Shown in pieces: positions 4,219 to 5,581 of a DNA stretch of 5,581 nt; within the stretch, counting starts at the first letter, position 1; each line of letters starts with the position of its first letter. Origin of the DNA: Candidatus Shapirobacteria bacterium. Lineage in GTDB: Bacteria > Patescibacteriota > Microgenomatia > UBA12405. A program made the position numbers and the translations under genes. Location: assembly GCA_028701645.1 (NCBI GenBank), contig JAQVQI010000038.1:1-5581 (forward strand), given 5' to 3'. Below the pieces are notes generated by a model. It saw nothing but the letters and a program-made list of their open reading frames with translations. It did no database searches and had not been told where the DNA came from.

Positions 4219-4959
4219 TTATATCTTATATTCAAGCAAATTATTTATAATTCTGGAAATCTCACCTCTTAGGCGGACTGATTTTTCTCTTTCGTGTATA
4301 TTATCTGTTTTTTGAGAATATACATGATCATAGGTATTTTTAACAACGCTATCTGCACCAAAAGGATAACAACCCTTCATTGGCCCTCGATTGGTTACAA
4401 TAAAATTCGTGGTTAATTTTGATTTATTATCAGCTGGGTTAATAATCCCAGTTCTAACATCTGAAAATCTCATTTTTTTAAAGATTTTTAACACTGGTCT
4501 TAAAGTTTTCCCATTATTGTATGTAAGTATCAAATATTAGTACTGGCTTTTTTTTATCCTTAACTAATCTTGAATACGTTTGTATAAATTTTTTTATAAT
4601 GTCTCTTTGTTTTCTGATTACAATAGGATTGTTTTACTGGCTCCTGTCTCTACACATTGCCCCGCAATTTGAGAAAATTCTAATTTGGTTAAATCTTCGT
4701 TACCCATATTAAAACCTTTTGGACTAATAAAATATATGTTGGAAATTTTTTCGTCAGGGTGTTTTGATCGAAAATATTCTTTTACTCCAATATATAAAGG
4801 CCTGGCACTTCTATCTATAAGAACAAGGCTGGGTATTTTATCAGTTATTTAATACTCTGATACGGTTTGAGAATACTTAAATAGTTGTAGCCTTTCTTGT
4901 GAGCATCCAAAAAACTCAAAGTTTTGATAATTATCTTGATAAGGCCGTAATCTTTCCAT
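4219..4959 (-). pseudogene. Decayed phosphoribosyltransferase-like gene: one nonsense codon, two frameshifts
   Basis: Reading from the ATG at 4959, one ancestral protein of about 246 residues can be followed in three pieces. Codons 1-36 (MERLRPYQDNYQNFEFFG...) end at an in-frame TAA (4849-4851). The same frame then continues through IPSLVLIDRSARPLYIGVKE and IYFISPKGF to a stop at 4618-4620. The sequence resumes in another frame at 4618 (IRKQRDIIKKFIQTYSRL...KKKPVLIFDTYI) until about 4520. It then returns to the first frame (NNGKTLRPVLKIFKKM...INPADN...) up to TAA at 4219. PVLIFDTYI plus NGKTL matches the ribose-phosphate (PRPP) loop of type I phosphoribosyltransferases (hydrophobics, D-[DT], three residues, [TS]-G-x-T-L), and the second frameshift cuts it. 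The two shifts cancel. The 4219-4533 part alone would look like a 104-residue gene but lacks half of the loop. The substrate is unknown. Confidence 0.8.
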
Positions 4960-4968
4960 AAATAAGAT

Positions 4969-4974
4969 ATTATA
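4969..4974 (-). promoter_or_regulatory. -10 box upstream of the phosphoribosyltransferase-like pseudogene
   Basis: TATAAT on the minus strand ends 9 bases before the ATG at 4959, so a message from it would have a leader of about 2 bases. The best -35 at 17 bases (TGAATA, 4992-4997) is poor. The gene body is broken, but this box could still drive the intact 3778 gene downstream. Confidence 0.4.
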
Positions 4975-4980
4975 CAAAAA

Positions 4981-4986
4981 TATAAT
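4981..4986 (+). promoter_or_regulatory. -10 box of the M23 peptidase gene
   Basis: A perfect TATAAT on the + strand begins only 7 bases from the divergent minus-strand TATAAT (4969-4974), so two polymerases could not open both at once. It would give a leader of about 20 bases before the GTG at 5014, containing AAGG at 4999-5002 as a modest, distant ribosome site. No convincing -35 is seen. Confidence 0.4.
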
Positions 4987-5013
4987 ATTACTATTCATAA
5001 GGTAAAATTAATA

Positions 5014-5581
5014 GTGAAGAAAAAATGGCTAATCGGTTTCCTTTTTATAGCTGGGGTGGTGGTATATTTTTTGTTTAACAAAGAGGACATAGATAAAAAA
5101 CCTGAAAATAAAAACGAAAATGCATTGGTTGAAACGACGGGTATTTTGGAAAAGATATATCCGATTGCTGAATTTAAAGAAAGAATTACGAAAAAAAGTT
5201 TTGGTGATTTTATCTCTTCCAAAAACTCACCAATTCAACCAGAAAGGTTTGCTGGGTTTCATACTGGAGTTGATATTGAATATGGTGATGTTGAGGGGGA
5301 TGTTTGGGTGGTGGCAGCGTGTGACGGGGAAATAGTGCTGCGAAGGTGGGTTTCTGGCTATGGTGGGGCAATTGGATTAAAGTGTCAGATAAATAGTATT
5401 GATTATTATCTAGTTTATGGACATTTGGCTACTAATAGCATTACTGAAAAGACAAAAGTGACAAAAGGAGAAAAATTGGCAATTTTAGGTAAAGGATTTA
5501 GTCAAGAGACTGATTATGAACGTAAACATTTACATTTTGGAATTAGTCAAAATTCACTAGACATAAGGGGTTATGTCCAAA
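5014..5581 (+). CDS. Membrane-anchored M23 (LytM-type) metallopeptidase, 3' partial
   Basis: This is a probable peptidoglycan endopeptidase, or a wall-binding relative, that cuts peptide cross-links outside the cell. The 189 visible residues start at a GTG. KKKWLIGFLFIAGVVVYFLF (2-21) is a signal anchor, and a polar linker follows to about residue 75. The M23 domain then shows every key motif: HTGVD with zinc ligands His83 and Asp87, YGHL with catalytic His137, and HLHFGI with catalytic His172 and zinc ligand His174. The "G-x-V-L-x-x-W-x-S-G-Y-G" strand pair before YGHL and VTKGEKLAILGKG before the HxH are also family-typical. The frame is open to the window edge, and the missing part may be only the last few residues since HxH lies near the domain end. 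With all metal and catalytic residues present it should be active, unlike the degenerate EnvC-type M23 proteins. Confidence 0.92.
   Translation, partial: MKKKWLIGFLFIAGVVVYFLFNKEDIDKKPENKNENALVETTGILEKIYPIAEFKERITKKSFGDFISSKNSPIQPERFAGFHTGVDIEYGDVEGDVWVVAACDGEIVLRRWVSGYGGAIGLKCQINSIDYYLVYGHLATNSITEKTKVTKGEKLAILGKGFSQETDYERKHLHFGISQNSLDIRGYVQ

Noticed and set aside
4219..4959. Programmed frameshifting or stop-codon readthrough to make an intact phosphoribosyltransferase
   Set aside because: It would need a readthrough and two separate shifts in opposite senses. No slippery heptamer plus pseudoknot is evident at either shift point.
5120..5335. A 71-codon + strand frame inside the peptidase gene
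   Set aside because: It is another frame of the M23 gene; the frame from 5014 holds all the M23 motifs.
1..5581. TGA recoded as glycine or tryptophan (as in some CPR lineages)
   Set aside because: All visible genes end in TAA or TAG and none needs an in-frame TGA; the pseudogene's in-frame stops at 4849-4851 and 4618-4620 are TAA. The standard code explains everything, though a lack of TGA stops cannot fully exclude recoding.
1..5581. CRISPR arrays, tRNA or rRNA genes, insertion sequences
   Set aside because: No regularly spaced long repeats, cloverleaf-forming segments, transposase sequences or terminal repeats were seen on either strand.

Overview
The window is AT-rich and densely packed with small genes, many of them short membrane proteins. 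It looks like a piece of a small-genome bacterium, and the style fits Candidate Phyla Radiation / Patescibacteria, perhaps Microgenomates. The hints are a four-helix membrane protein with an FYPTPKYP segment, a Thr/Pro-rich bitopic surface protein, tiny gaps, few Shine-Dalgarno sites and start codons placed right behind -10 boxes. This placement is an inference; no rRNA or other marker is present. Stops are read with the standard code and nothing requires TGA recoding.

Layout. Bases 1-488 hold the 3' part of a PlsC-like acyltransferase gene. Next on the + strand is a four-helix membrane protein (564-1049). Facing it is a tight minus-strand run of seven genes from 3133 down to 1058: a ribbon-helix-helix (RHH) protein, a one-helix protein, a GlsB/YeaQ/YmgE-family protein, a YggT-like protein, a glycine-zipper-like protein, a 48-residue DUF3096-type protein, and a soluble protein that may be PH-like. 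Five of the seven are membrane proteins and the first is a likely DNA-binding protein. I read this as a self-regulated envelope or stress operon. Diverging from it is a secreted, membrane-anchored Thr/Pro-rich protein (3228-3707).

The next minus-strand unit is a decayed phosphoribosyltransferase-like gene (4219-4959). It carries one nonsense codon and two mutually compensating frameshifts, and is followed 12 bases later by an intact gene of unknown function (3778-4206). Diverging from the pseudogene is a membrane-anchored M23 (LytM-type) peptidase that runs off the right edge and retains all its zinc and catalytic motifs.

The points most worth attention are these. The 3134-3227 divergent promoter region has mirrored 14-base arms and repeated ACAACTA motifs next to an RHH gene. 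Both genes there appear to be leaderless. The seven-gene operon seems to use three kinds of translation start. The pseudogene can be reconstructed across three reading-frame segments.
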